From NCBI GenBank assembly GCA_902614905.1, contig CACMMN010000004.1, positions 1 to 64,000 of the forward strand: a stretch of 64,000 nucleotides of DNA, in the 5' to 3' direction. The first letter of the stretch is position 1. The number at the start of each line of letters is the position of its first letter. This document shows, one piece after another, positions 15,662-24,758 of this stretch. Position numbers and translations under genes: made by a program. The notes under the pieces are model-generated. The model saw nothing but the letters and a program-made list of their open reading frames with translations. It did no database searches and was not told where the DNA came from. Source of the stretch: an uncultured Pelagibacteraceae bacterium. Lineage in GTDB: Bacteria > Pseudomonadota > Alphaproteobacteria > Pelagibacterales > Pelagibacteraceae.

Positions 15662-16756
15662 ATGGAATTCTTTCTTCCAATAGCAGAAGTTTACGTAAGC
15701 CTTCCATTCATATTTATATTAAGCTTAGCAGTTGGGATTTTATCAGGTCTTTTTGGTGTTGGTGGTGGATTTTTAATGACGCCTTTTTTAATTTTTTTGG
15801 GAATTCCACCAGCTTATGCGGTACCAAATGAGGCCAACAATATTTTAGGAACTTCTATATCAGGATCAACCACACATTATCTTAAAGGAACATTAGACTA
15901 TAAAATGGGTTTGATGATAGTAGTTGGAGGAGTAGTGGGTACTGCTTTAGGAATTTATACTTTTAGTTATTTTCAAGATATCGGTAAAATTAACATCGTA
16001 ATATCTCTTGCGTATATGTATATACTTGCAATCATTGGTACAATTATGCTTGTCCAGGGTGTCACTGAGATAGATAGAGCACGAAAGAAAATTGTAGTTA
16101 AGAAAAAATTACATGATCATTATTGGTTTCACGGCTTACCATTTAGAATGAGATTTAAGAAATCAAAACTCTATGAGAGCGCATTTACTCCAATAGTAAT
16201 TGGGTTTTTGGTAGGTTTTATTGCAGCAATACTAGGTGTTGGTGGAGCTTTTATTTTAGTTCCTGCCATGATTTATATAATTGGAATGCCTACAAAATTA
16301 ATTCCAGGAACATCTTTATTTGTAACAATTTTTGTGAGCGCAATAGTTACTGTATTGCATGCATTTAACTATGGAACAATTGATCTTATATTAGTTACAG
16401 TTTTAATTTTAGGCTCGATATTAGGTGTACAAATTGGACAAAAACTTGGGGAAAGAGTGGATAGCTCACAATTCAAAACTATTTTAGCAGTTTTATTATT
16501 GTTGGTTGGCGTTGCAATTGCTTATGATACTTTTTTTGCAGCAGAAAATTTATCAGAAATATATAAATATTCAAAACCTTCACTTGGGCCAGTTTCAGAA
16601 TTTGTAAGAGATTTATCTAATAATGTTCCTTTTCTTTACGGTATGGCATCCATAGTTTTAGCTTTAGGATTAGGAGTTGGAGCAGCAGTTTTACGAAAAG
16701 TTTTGTCTAAATTAAAAGATAAGTATATTCCAAAACCAACGATATCAACTAAGTAA
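15662..16756 (+). CDS. tauE: TauE/SafE (TSUP) family exporter, probable sulfite or sulfonate exporter
   Basis: This 364-aa integral membrane protein has two homologous halves, each starting with the TSUP glycine signature: GILSGLFGVGGGFLMTP near residue 28 and GFIAAILGVGGAFILVP near residue 183, separated by a charged loop (MRFKKSKLYES). About eight to nine helices are expected. Family members export sulfite or sulfoacetate, or move other sulfur-based anions. Placed between aprMBA and suyBA-xsc, export of sulfite that outpaces AprBA is the simplest role. The stop is two bases from that of the convergent suyB, so there is no terminator spacer. Confidence 0.88.
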   Translation: MEFFLPIAEVYVSLPFIFILSLAVGILSGLFGVGGGFLMTPFLIFLGIPPAYAVPNEANNILGTSISGSTTHYLKGTLDYKMGLMIVVGGVVGTALGIYTFSYFQDIGKINIVISLAYMYILAIIGTIMLVQGVTEIDRARKKIVVKKKLHDHYWFHGLPFRMRFKKSKLYESAFTPIVIGFLVGFIAAILGVGGAFILVPAMIYIIGMPTKLIPGTSLFVTIFVSAIVTVLHAFNYGTIDLILVTVLILGSILGVQIGQKLGERVDSSQFKTILAVLLLLVGVAIAYDTFFAAENLSEIYKYSKPSLGPVSEFVRDLSNNVPFLYGMASIVLALGLGVGAAVLRKVLSKLKDKYIPKPTISTK

Positions 16757-16758
16757 TT

Positions 16759-17925
16759 TTAAGCGCTTCTATAAAGTTTGGTCATTACGAACTCTTTATG
16801 ACCGAGTGACTCTGCGCAAGTTAACCTACCATTTGCAACTTTAAGAGTTGCTTTTATTAATTCATCACCTGCTTGATCAAGATTCATTTCTCTAGAAAGT
16901 ATTTTAGATACATCAAGATCAATGTGTTCACTCATAGTTTTAGCAGTTAATGGATTTGCAGTTAATTTAATAACCGGTTCTATTGGATTTCCAATTATAT
17001 TTCCTTGTCCAGTTGGAAATAAATGAATATTAAATCCGCCTGCTGCTTGAAGTGTGACACACTCAGCAGCTGCTGAGGATGTATCCATAAAATACAATCC
17101 TTTTCCCTTACTCGGTTCTTCGGCAGGTTCAAGAACATCAATAAATTCTCTTGATCCAATTTTTTGAAAATTTCCAAAAGCTTTTTCTTCAATTGTAGTC
17201 AATCCTCCTGCAATATTTCCTGCAGTTGGTTGGCTCTCAGATAGGTCGTTAGTTGCTTCTTTTAAAATGAAATCGTTATATGAACTCCAAGTTTTCATAA
17301 ATTTGTCTTGAGCTTCTTTAGTTTTACCTCTTTTAGCACAAACGTTTTCAGCACCCGTTAACTCAGATGTTTCTCCAAAACAAAGATGAACACCTAAAGG
17401 TTCAAGTTTATCCATCAAATTTCCAACTGTAGGATTTGATGCTAACCCTGATGTTGTATCAGATTCTCCACACTTTACTGAAATCCACAAATCGCTTATT
17501 GGGCATTCCTCTCTTTGTTTTTCAGAGGCCCACATTGAGAATTCTTGAGCCTTTTTAGAAACTTTTGCGATTGTATCAATATCTCCAACACCCTCGATAC
17601 TAAATCCTTCCACAGGTTTTCCAGTTTTTGCAATGGCATCTACAATTCTTTTAGTCCATTTAGGCTCTATACCTATAACTATGACAGCTGCAACGTTAGG
17701 ATTTTTACCTGTTCCAATCATTGTTCTAAAATGTAATTCAAGATCAGCACCAAATTGTAGCCTCCCGTAAGAATGAGGCAAAGCAATAGTCCCTTTAATA
17801 TTGTTAGATACAGCTTCAGCACATGCATTTGAAATATCATCAACTGGAAGAATAATCACATGATTTCTTGTACCCGCTCTTCCATTTTCTCTTTTGTAAC
17901 CTAAAAAACTTTTTGGAATATCCAT
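16759..17925 (-). CDS. suyB: Sulfolactate sulfo-lyase large subunit (SuyB; UxaA/altronate-dehydratase family)
   Basis: A 388-aa protein is predicted from the ATG at 17925; the track begins at a GTG three codons earlier that overlaps suyA. The UxaA-type C-terminal domain is evident: [15 protein letters not shown], the cysteine-bearing [34 protein letters not shown] (as [16 protein letters not shown]) and [16 protein letters not shown]. SuyB with SuyA cleaves (2R)-3-sulfolactate to pyruvate and sulfite. Altronate or galactarate dehydratase is the family alternative, but the adjacent Xsc, sulfite exporter and AprBA favour sulfolactate. The first gene of its operon is suyA, and a divergent spacer separates it from xsc. 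Confidence 0.88.
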   Translation of the reverse strand: MDIPKSFLGYKRENGRAGTRNHVIILPVDDISNACAEAVSNNIKGTIALPHSYGRLQFGADLELHFRTMIGTGKNPNVAAVIVIGIEPKWTKRIVDAIAKTGKPVEGFSIEGVGDIDTIAKVSKKAQEFSMWASEKQREECPISDLWISVKCGESDTTSGLASNPTVGNLMDKLEPLGVHLCFGETSELTGAENVCAKRGKTKEAQDKFMKTWSSYNDFILKEATNDLSESQPTAGNIAGGLTTIEEKAFGNFQKIGSREFIDVLEPAEEPSKGKGLYFMDTSSAAAECVTLQAAGGFNIHLFPTGQGNIIGNPIEPVIKLTANPLTAKTMSEHIDLDVSKILSREMNLDQAGDELIKATLKVANGRLTCAESLGHKEFVMTKLYRSA

Positions 17926-17927
17926 TT

Positions 17928-18215
17928 TTACCACTTTTTTGTTTTTACATTATGTACATGAACATGGTCACCTTTTTTTATTGACTTAACTACTTTACCA
18001 ATATCATGTCCATATTTTATAATTGTGTCACCTTCTTTAAAATCTTGTAAAGCAATTTTGTGTCCAAGGGGAATTTCTGCTTCAGATTTAATGTTATTTG
18101 AGGCGTCATTTTCCATGATCCAACAACCACAATCTTGGCCTTTAGTTACCTTTTCAACAACTATTACCCCAACATTGTCTTTTTTATCGTGAATTATTAT
18201 GTCTGTTTTAGCCAT
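17928..18215 (-). CDS. suyA: Sulfolactate sulfo-lyase small subunit (SuyA; SAF domain)
   Basis: This 95-aa protein corresponds to the separate N-terminal SAF domain of UxaA-type lyases. It has [22 protein letters not shown], the SAF core that binds substrate, and a C-terminal HVHVHNV like SuyA. The family enzyme is a two-gene complex, and suyB follows with a two-base gap. The conserved CGCWIME segment near residue 30 is characteristic of the SuyA group rather than of altronate dehydratase N-termini. It initiates a transcript divergent from xsc, so shared regulation through the 81-bp spacer is likely. Confidence 0.88.
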   Translation of the reverse strand: MAKTDIIIHDKKDNVGVIVVEKVTKGQDCGCWIMENDASNNIKSEAEIPLGHKIALQDFKEGDTIIKYGHDIGKVVKSIKKGDHVHVHNVKTKKW

Positions 18216-18258
18216 TGTGACGATTTCTTAGTAGAAACTTTGAAAGAATTTATATATT

Positions 18259-18270
18259 AATCGTTCGATT
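18259..18270. promoter_or_regulatory. Candidate operator palindrome between suyA and xsc
   Basis: AATCG-TT-CGATT is a perfect 5-bp inverted repeat in the 81-bp spacer shared by the divergent suyA and xsc genes, immediately downstream of an AT-rich TATATATT stretch. GC-containing palindromes are rare in such an AT-rich spacer. A regulator of sulfonate genes could bind here, but no regulator gene is adjacent. Confidence 0.35.
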
Positions 18271-18296
18271 GCAAACAAATTTTATTGAGTTTTTTT

Positions 18297-20081
18297 ATGA
18301 CTAAAATGACAACAGAAGAAGCTTTTATTAAAGTTCTTCAAATGCATGGAATTGAACACGCCTTCGGAATTATAGGTTCTGCTTTTATGCCTATTTCAGA
18401 TTTATTTCCAAAAGCTGGTATAACATTCTGGGATGTAGCTCATGAGACGAACGGCGGATTAATTGCTGATGGTTACACAAGAGCTACTGGAAAAATGTCG
18501 ATGGTGATAGCCCAAAATGGTCCGGGTATAACTGGATTAGTAACTCCGATTAAAACTGCATACTGGAATCACACACCCTTATTAGTGGTGACACCACAAG
18601 CAGCAAATAAAACTATGGGTCAAGGAGGTTTTCAAGAAGTTGAACAAATGAATTTATTTAAAGATATGGTTTGTTATCAAGAAGAAGTAAGAGACCCATC
18701 TAGAATGGCAGAAGTTCTTAATAGAGTTATTGAAAAAGCATTTAGAGGCTCTGCACCTGCGCAAATAAATGTTCCAAGAGATTATTGGACACAAGTTATA
18801 GACATTGAATTACCACCTATTGTTAGATTTGAAAGACAGGGCGGGGGAAAAGAAGCAATCGAGAACGCGGCAAAACTTTTATCAAAAGCTAAATTTCCAG
18901 TAATTTTGTCTGGAGCTGGAGTTGTTTTAGGTGGAGCAATTGATGAATGTAAAAAATTAGCTGAAAAATTGGACGCACCGGTTTGTAATGGTTATCAACA
19001 TAATGATAGTTTTCCAGGAAGCCACCCTTTAGCTGTAGGACCCTTAGGATACAATGGATCTAAAGCTGCTATGGAATTAATATCTAAAGCAGATGTAGTA
19101 CTAGCACTTGGCACTAGACTTAATCCTTTTTCAACATTACCAGGATATGGAATTGATTATTGGCCAAAAAAGGCAACAATAATTCAAGTAGATATGAATC
19201 CTGACAGAATTGGTCTTACTAAAAAAGTTTCAGTTGGAATTTGTGGAGATGCCAAACAAGTAGCTCAACAGATTTTAGATAAACTTTCTTCAGACGCAGG
19301 CAATACTGGCAGAGAAGAGAGAAAAAATTTAATACATAAAACTAAATCTGCGTGGTTACAAACTTTATCTGGTTTAGATCATGAGGAGGACGATCCTGGT
19401 ACAGTTTGGAACAAAGAAGCAAGGGAAAGAGATAAAGATAGAATGTCCCCAAGACAAGCATGGAGAGCAATTCAAGACGCTTTACCTCAAGACGCAATTA
19501 TCTCTAGCGATATAGGTAACAATTGCGCAATAGGAAATGCTTACCCAACTTTCGAAAAACCAAGAAAATATTTGGCACCTGGTTTATTCGGTCCTTGTGG
19601 ATATGGTTTTCCAGCCATACTAGGCGCAAAAATTGGCTGTCCTGATACTCCGGTGGTAGGATTTGCAGGTGATGGAGCTTTTGGAATTAGTATGAACGAA
19701 ATGAGCTCATGTGCAAGAGAAGAATGGCCAGCTATCACAATGGTAATTTTTAGAAATTATCAATGGGGTGCCGAAAAAAGAAATTCAATACTTTGGTTTG
19801 ATGATAATTTTGTTGGAACAGAACTTGATCCTGAATTAAGTTATGCAAAAGTTGCTAATGCTTGTGGATTAAAAGGAGTAACTTGTAAAACAATGGAAGA
19901 GACAACCAAAGCAATTAAACAATCTTGCGAAGATCAAAAAAAAGGTATTACAACTTTTATTGAAATAATTTTAAATCAAGAGCTTGGTGAACCTTTTAGA
20001 AGAGATGCTATGAAAAAACCTGTTAAAGTTGCAGGTATTAAAAAAGAGGATATGAAGAAACAACCCTCTTTAATTTCTTAA
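18297..20081 (+). CDS. xsc: Sulfoacetaldehyde acetyltransferase (Xsc, ThDP-dependent)
   Basis: A 594-aa protein is predicted from the ATG at 18297 (MTKMTTEEAF), which matches known Xsc N-termini better than the TTG four codons upstream used by the track. Xsc uses thiamine diphosphate and phosphate to turn sulfoacetaldehyde into acetyl phosphate and sulfite. The acetolactate-synthase-like fold shows AHETNGGLIADGYTRATG with the ThDP glutamate, the GAGVVLGG central domain, and GDGAFGISMNEMSS as the cofactor/Mg site near residue 460. Length and the Xsc-specific start separate it from acetolactate synthase. No pta gene follows, unlike many taurine clusters, so acetyl phosphate must be used elsewhere. 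Confidence 0.95.
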   Translation: MTKMTTEEAFIKVLQMHGIEHAFGIIGSAFMPISDLFPKAGITFWDVAHETNGGLIADGYTRATGKMSMVIAQNGPGITGLVTPIKTAYWNHTPLLVVTPQAANKTMGQGGFQEVEQMNLFKDMVCYQEEVRDPSRMAEVLNRVIEKAFRGSAPAQINVPRDYWTQVIDIELPPIVRFERQGGGKEAIENAAKLLSKAKFPVILSGAGVVLGGAIDECKKLAEKLDAPVCNGYQHNDSFPGSHPLAVGPLGYNGSKAAMELISKADVVLALGTRLNPFSTLPGYGIDYWPKKATIIQVDMNPDRIGLTKKVSVGICGDAKQVAQQILDKLSSDAGNTGREERKNLIHKTKSAWLQTLSGLDHEEDDPGTVWNKEARERDKDRMSPRQAWRAIQDALPQDAIISSDIGNNCAIGNAYPTFEKPRKYLAPGLFGPCGYGFPAILGAKIGCPDTPVVGFAGDGAFGISMNEMSSCAREEWPAITMVIFRNYQWGAEKRNSILWFDDNFVGTELDPELSYAKVANACGLKGVTCKTMEETTKAIKQSCEDQKKGITTFIEIILNQELGEPFRRDAMKKPVKVAGIKKEDMKKQPSLIS

Positions 20082-20093
20082 TTTAAACAATTT

Positions 20094-20870
20094 TCATCTT
20101 ATAACTGCTTTAACAGAGCCTAGTTTATCAACTTTACCAGTATAAAGACCCTTACCTTTAATTGGAACTACACCAACCGAAGAACCAGTAAAAACCCAAA
20201 AATCTTTATTTAAATTTATTTTATCTTTTTTAACTTTATTCAAAACAAATCTCAAAGAGTTTAATGGGTTTATATAAACTGTATTAGTGTTACCACTTAC
20301 GCTTTGATTAATTTTTTTATTTGAAATATTAGTTTTCAAATTCCCAATGTTTATTCTTTTATATTTCTTTTTAGCACCTATTAAAAATTTTACATTTGCA
20401 CCAAAATCACTACATAAGTCACCAAAAGAAGTAATTCCTTTTTTTCTTTGTCTATAACCAACCACCTCAATACATGGCGCCATGTGAGAAATATATTTCG
20501 ATATGTTTTTCATGGTAATTACACCTTTAGATAAAAAAAAGGATTTTTTAACTTTATAACAAACTTCAAGCTCTATACCTAAAGTTGCTTTATTTATTTT
20601 AACACTTTTACCACTACTTAAAAAATTTCTTTTATAAACTGTTGCGTAAAAAGGCTCCTTTTCTTTTAACTTTTTAATTAAAGGAATACCTGTGCCAGCA
20701 GCTTTAAAACCAATTACAGGCAATTTAATTTTGCTTTCACAAAGTTTTCTCAATTTTTGTGCTTCTTTTATTTTTTTTGTATATTTATTAGGGATTGCTT
20801 TTATTAGTTTATTTTTCAAAAACGCAGTTACAAGTTTATTTGAGATTTTTTCTAAATTATTTTGTTTCAT
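20094..20870 (-). CDS. 2-keto-4-pentenoate hydratase-like (FAH-superfamily)
   Basis: This 258-aa protein has VIGFKAAGTG near residue 51, GIELEVCYKV around 100 (the acidic metal-binding strand of FAH-fold hydratases), CIEVVGYRQR (around 133), and a C-terminal KDFWVFTGSSVGVVPIKGKG. The layout fits MhpD/2-keto-4-pentenoate hydratase and related decarboxylases. No aromatic meta-cleavage genes are visible, so the natural substrate is uncertain. It is the last gene of an overlapping five-gene minus-strand operon; its ATG overlaps the stop of the M23 peptidase gene (ATGA). Confidence 0.7.
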   Translation of the reverse strand: MKQNNLEKISNKLVTAFLKNKLIKAIPNKYTKKIKEAQKLRKLCESKIKLPVIGFKAAGTGIPLIKKLKEKEPFYATVYKRNFLSSGKSVKINKATLGIELEVCYKVKKSFFLSKGVITMKNISKYISHMAPCIEVVGYRQRKKGITSFGDLCSDFGANVKFLIGAKKKYKRINIGNLKTNISNKKINQSVSGNTNTVYINPLNSLRFVLNKVKKDKINLNKDFWVFTGSSVGVVPIKGKGLYTGKVDKLGSVKAVIR

Positions 20871-21679
20871 AATTTTATATCTATAATTGTTGAGGGATCT
20901 AACTTAATCCCAAACCAATTTAGCCTAATGTCTAAATGAGGTCCAGTTGATCTTCCGCTAGAACCTACAGTACCGATTATATCACCTTGTTTTACAATAT
21001 CACCTTCTTCTACAAATATTTTATCCATGTGCATATATAATGTAGAAATTCCATGTCCGTGATCAAAAATAAGCGTTGCCCCAGTGTAATATAAATCATT
21101 TTCAGCAAGTGTGACTACTCCATTAGCCATCGCTTTTATTGGAGTTCCAAGTTTACCTGCAAAATCTATTCCATAGTGTGGAGATCTAGGTTTACCGTTA
21201 AGAATCCTTTGACTACCATAAATTCCTGTTATTATTGCATCATCTAAGGGAGCAATAAATTTATTTTTGAAAAATTTCAAATTTGAATTTATTTCTCTAG
21301 CTCTAACAATTAATTTATTTTCTTTTTTAATCCTTGCATAAACTTCTTTAGGAGGTGTGACTTTCTTAGGCTCAAGACCATCAATTCTTTGAATTTTGTA
21401 TTCTCTTTTAATTACCTTTTTAACTATTTTAGTCTTATTACCATTAAATGTTTTGAGGATCACTACATCATTTTTTCTATCTCTATCAAGTCCAAAAACA
21501 AAATCACCATCTTCAGTAACTTTTATTTCTTTATCATCAATTTTAATTTTGGCTCCAGGATCTGTTTTTCCTAAAATAAAGTGACCTTGAATAAATTTAC
21601 CATTGAATTCAATTGATTTTGCTTCAAATGAAAAAATGAAAATAAATAATAAAATATATTTTATTATTTTGCTGTCCAT
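20867..21679 (-). CDS. M23-family peptidoglycan peptidase-like protein
   Basis: This 270-aa exported protein has an N-terminal hydrophobic signal (IIKYILLFIFIFSFEAKS), a beta-rich linker and a C-terminal LytM/M23 domain with HYGIDFAGKLGTP, IFDHGHGISTLYMHMD and GRSTGPHLDIRLNW. The HxxxD ligands are present, but the usual HxH reads H-L-D, so the third zinc ligand histidine is replaced by aspartate. An HLDWR-type variant recurs in proteobacterial M23 proteins, so this may be a real subfamily with altered metal binding, or a non-catalytic one. It overlaps the SDR gene upstream by 13-16 bp. Confidence 0.85.
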   Translation of the reverse strand: MDSKIIKYILLFIFIFSFEAKSIEFNGKFIQGHFILGKTDPGAKIKIDDKEIKVTEDGDFVFGLDRDRKNDVVILKTFNGNKTKIVKKVIKREYKIQRIDGLEPKKVTPPKEVYARIKKENKLIVRAREINSNLKFFKNKFIAPLDDAIITGIYGSQRILNGKPRSPHYGIDFAGKLGTPIKAMANGVVTLAENDLYYTGATLIFDHGHGISTLYMHMDKIFVEEGDIVKQGDIIGTVGSSGRSTGPHLDIRLNWFGIKLDPSTIIDIKL

Positions 21680-22431
21680 CCACCGTCTACCAATAAAGAT
21701 GTGCCAGTAATCATTGATGCTTGATCTGAGGCTAAAAAAACAACAGCACTTGCAATATCTGACAGTTCTGCAAACTTTCCTAGTGGAATATTACCAAGAA
21801 CTTCTTTCATAAATTTTTTGTCTTTTAAAAATTTTTTAGTCATTGGAGTTACAACAAAAGTTGGGCATATAGTATTTACTCTTATATTGTATTTAGCTAA
21901 ATCTATTGACATACCTTTAGTTAATCCCTCTAAACCAAATTTATTCATATTATAAACACTTCTAATTGGCCCACCCACATGCCCCATTTGTGAAGACATA
22001 TTAATTATAACTCCCCCAGTTTTTTTTCTTGTTTTTAATTCAATCATCTTTAATGCGCTTAGCTGAGCTATATTAAATGAAGCTATAGTGTTAACTTTTA
22101 CCAAATACTCCATATTACTTTTTTTAACTTTAGTAAAATGTTCTGGAATATTTGTTCCTGCATTATTGACAACAACATCTATTCTTTTTTGAGAATTTAT
22201 AACTTTTTTAACTTGTTCATATTTTGTAACATCACATACAAAATATTTACAATTTACTCTAAATTTTTTAATAATTTTTGACACTTCTTTTAAATCTTTT
22301 TCAGTCCTGCTAATTATTATTAGATTTGTTCCGGCTTCAGCTAAAGCAATTGCGCAGGCTCTCCCCAAACCTTTACCGGCGCCTGTAACAAGAGCTGTTT
22401 TGTTTTTTAAGTTATATTTTTTTAGGTACAT
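21664..22431 (-). CDS. Short-chain dehydrogenase/reductase
   Basis: A 255-aa protein is predicted from the ATG at 22431 (the track adds a TTG codon). The classical SDR signs are complete: TGAGKGLGRA for NAD(P), NNAGTN, SSQMG and the catalytic YNMNK. It has the C-terminal DGGWTAK typical of FabG-like and sugar/alcohol dehydrogenases. The cofactor-binding strand ends in SRTEKD, which suits NADP. The ATG is joined to the TerC gene stop (TGATG). Substrate is unknown; in an operon with a GMC dehydrogenase an aldehyde or hydroxy-acid substrate is conceivable. Confidence 0.88.
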   Translation of the reverse strand: MYLKKYNLKNKTALVTGAGKGLGRACAIALAEAGTNLIIISRTEKDLKEVSKIIKKFRVNCKYFVCDVTKYEQVKKVINSQKRIDVVVNNAGTNIPEHFTKVKKSNMEYLVKVNTIASFNIAQLSALKMIELKTRKKTGGVIINMSSQMGHVGGPIRSVYNMNKFGLEGLTKGMSIDLAKYNIRVNTICPTFVVTPMTKKFLKDKKFMKEVLGNIPLGKFAELSDIASAVVFLASDQASMITGTSLLVDGGWTAK

Positions 22432-23012
22432 CAAATAATTAAAATTTTAAGGTCAGTATAAATCAAATCTATTGCAACTACCAGTATTGCTAATAAACCA
22501 ACCCAACCAATCCATTTATACTTTTTTATCCATCCAGATATTAAAGTAGCAGCAGTTGCCATTAAAACTATTGATAAGACTAAACCAAAAACCAAAAGTC
22601 CGTAGTGATCTTTTGCTGCCCCAGCTACACCAAGCACGTTATCTAAACTCATCGTAAAATCTGCAATTAATACAGTTGATATAGCTTTTATAAAACTAGA
22701 CTTATCTATTTTTATCTTACTATTTGGTTCACTATTAGAATTTTTTAGAATATCTTTATAAAGTTTATAGCAAATATATAATAACGCTAAACCACCAATC
22801 AATCTTAGACCAGTTATTTGTAACAAGTATGCAGTTAAAAGAGTTAGTATTATTCTTAATACAACAGCTCCACCAATTCCCCAAAAAATAATTTTTTTTC
22901 TCTCCGCGGCTGGAAATTGAGATGCAACCATACCAATTATTATTGCATTATCACCCGCTAAAACTAAATCGATAAAAACTATTTGTGTAAAAATTATTAT
23001 TTCTTCATTCAT
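22431..23012 (-). CDS. TerC-family membrane protein (YjbE type)
   Basis: This 193-aa protein has about six or seven helices with the TerC-family acidic motifs [11 protein letters not shown] in helix 1 (near residue 18) and [13 protein letters not shown] (near residue 120), each holding an Asp-Asn pair in the membrane that is thought to bind metal. Family members are implicated in metal (manganese) efflux or metallation of exported proteins, not only tellurite resistance. It overlaps the GMC dehydrogenase gene by four bases (ATGA), so translation is coupled. Its role beside a dehydrogenase is not obvious. Confidence 0.88.
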   Translation of the reverse strand: MNEEIIIFTQIVFIDLVLAGDNAIIIGMVASQFPAAERKKIIFWGIGGAVVLRIILTLLTAYLLQITGLRLIGGLALLYICYKLYKDILKNSNSEPNSKIKIDKSSFIKAISTVLIADFTMSLDNVLGVAGAAKDHYGLLVFGLVLSIVLMATAATLISGWIKKYKWIGWVGLLAILVVAIDLIYTDLKILII

Positions 23013-24628
23013 TGCAGATTGTCTTCTAATATCATGTCAGATGCTTTTTCTGCAATCATTATAGTTGGTGCGTTTGTATTTCCTGATGTAATATTAGGCA
23101 TAATTGATGCATCAACTACTCTTAAATTTTCAACTCCATGAACTTTAAGTCTGTCGTTTACAACTGAATTCTCATCTTGACCCATTTTGCAAGTGCCAAC
23201 AGGATGAAAAATTGTTTGTGCATAGTCACTACCAGCTTTAACTAGCTCCTCGTCATCTTTAATGTGAGCACCAGGACGGTATTCCTCTGGTTCATATTTT
23301 TTAAAAGTTTCAGTATCTAGCATTATTTTTCTTACAAGCTTTAATCCTTGTGCAGCAACATACCTATCATCATCAGTTGATAAATAATTCATCTTAATCT
23401 TTGGATTATCTTTAATATTTTTACTTACAATGTTAATTTCTCCTCTACTTGTTGGTCTAATATTAGCAACTGTTGGTGTAATTCCGTCAAAATCATGGAG
23501 TTTAGTTGCTCCTAAAATATCTGTACTAATGGGCTGTACATGGAATTGTAGATTTGGAGTTTCTCTAGAACTATCACTTTTAGCAAAACCACACACCTGA
23601 CTTGCCCCCATAGTCATTGGTCCACTTTGATTAAAAATATATTCTAATCCAATTAAAAATTTTCCAAAAAGACTATTAATTTTCTTATTCAACGATTTTA
23701 AATTTTTAACTTTATATACCGGTCTAAACATTAAGTGGTCTTGTAAATTTTTACCAACTCCTTTAAGATTTTTTATTAAATCTATCCCAATTTTACTTAA
23801 TTTATCACCATCGCCAATTCCTGAGACTTGTAAGATATGAGGCGATCCAATTGAGCCCGCACATAATATAACCTCTTTATTGGCAGAAATTTTACTCAAA
23901 TTTTCTCCAAGAAAGTATTCAATACCTGAAGCTTTTTTACCTTCAAAATTAATTTTTTGAACATGAGCACTAGTTATTATCTTTAAATTCGATCTTTTTT
24001 TTGCAGGATTTAAGTAACCTTTTGCTGCACTATATCTTAATTTCAAACCTAATTTATTAAAAGTTGTAGTAAATTGAAAAAAACCAACACCAAAATTATC
24101 ACCTGTATTAAAATCATTTACCTTAGGAATCCCTTTCTCTTCTGCTGCGTTTATAAATTCATCAAGCATTTTTAATTTAATTTTTTTATTTGCAACCATG
24201 ATTGGACCTTCATCACTATGAAATTTGCCTTTGCCTAGCTCATTGTTTTCTGATTTTATAAAGTACGGTAATACATCATCCCATCCCCAACCTTTGTTAC
24301 CTTGCTGACGCCAATTATCGTAATCATTACTTTGACCCCTTATCCACAACAAGCCATTTATTGATGAACTGCCTCCTAATGTTTTGCCTCTAGGATATCT
24401 GATTGACCTGTTATTCATCGTCTCATCTTTTTCTGTACGAAAACACCAATCTACTTTTGGATTATGCATTGTCTTATAATAACCAACGGGTATATGTATC
24501 CATGGATAATTATCTTTTCCACCAGCCTCTAATAGTAAAACTTTATTTTTAGGATTTTCTGATAATCGATTAGCTAAAACACAACCAGCTGAGCCTGCTC
24601 CAATAATAATGTAATCAAAATTTTCCAT
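23009..24628 (-). CDS. GMC-family FAD-dependent alcohol dehydrogenase (choline-dehydrogenase/IseJ-like)
   Basis: A 539-aa protein is predicted from the ATG at 24628; the track uses a GTG two codons upstream. The FAD fold [20 protein letters not shown], the GMC signature [19 protein letters not shown] near residue 80, the [15 protein letters not shown] motif near 260 and the C-terminal HPVGTCKMG and [24 protein letters not shown] with the active-site histidines are all there. BetA and isethionate dehydrogenase (IseJ) belong to this family. Being divergent from a TRAP transporter and a few kilobases from xsc, isethionate-to-sulfoacetaldehyde oxidation is a plausible role; choline or another alcohol is the alternative. 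Confidence 0.88.
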   Translation of the reverse strand: MENFDYIIIGAGSAGCVLANRLSENPKNKVLLLEAGGKDNYPWIHIPVGYYKTMHNPKVDWCFRTEKDETMNNRSIRYPRGKTLGGSSSINGLLWIRGQSNDYDNWRQQGNKGWGWDDVLPYFIKSENNELGKGKFHSDEGPIMVANKKIKLKMLDEFINAAEEKGIPKVNDFNTGDNFGVGFFQFTTTFNKLGLKLRYSAAKGYLNPAKKRSNLKIITSAHVQKINFEGKKASGIEYFLGENLSKISANKEVILCAGSIGSPHILQVSGIGDGDKLSKIGIDLIKNLKGVGKNLQDHLMFRPVYKVKNLKSLNKKINSLFGKFLIGLEYIFNQSGPMTMGASQVCGFAKSDSSRETPNLQFHVQPISTDILGATKLHDFDGITPTVANIRPTSRGEINIVSKNIKDNPKIKMNYLSTDDDRYVAAQGLKLVRKIMLDTETFKKYEPEEYRPGAHIKDDEELVKAGSDYAQTIFHPVGTCKMGQDENSVVNDRLKVHGVENLRVVDASIMPNITSGNTNAPTIMIAEKASDMILEDNLQ

Positions 24629-24694
24629 AATCACTTTGGGTTTATTTTTATACTGAATCTCTCATTTTTACTAGGTTTATTGAGATATTTGGTT

Positions 24695-24710
24695 CTTGTA
24701 TCGTTACAAG
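24695..24710. promoter_or_regulatory. Candidate GntR/FCD-type operator (CTTGTA-N4-TACAAG)
   Basis: A perfect 6-bp inverted repeat with a 4-base centre (CTTGTATCGTTACAAG) sits in the 130-bp divergent spacer between the GMC operon and dctP. Half-sites of the TTGTA...TACAA type are typical of GntR regulators of the FadR/FCD branch that control organic-acid uptake. It could control both directions. No regulator gene lies next to it, so the binder is unknown. Confidence 0.5.
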
Positions 24711-24758
24711 ATTTTTGTCAGAATTAGTTTTTTAAAAATAACTTAAGAGAGGGAAATT

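Noticed and set aside
16759-17925. Altronate or galactarate dehydratase instead of SuyB
   Set aside because: Same family, but the split small subunit, the adjacent xsc and sulfite genes and the lack of sugar-acid genes favour sulfolactate sulfo-lyase.
24629-24758. Riboswitch in the spacer before dctP
   Set aside because: I found only the short palindrome and a ribosome binding site; no glycine, SAM-II or SAM-V type architecture was recognisable.
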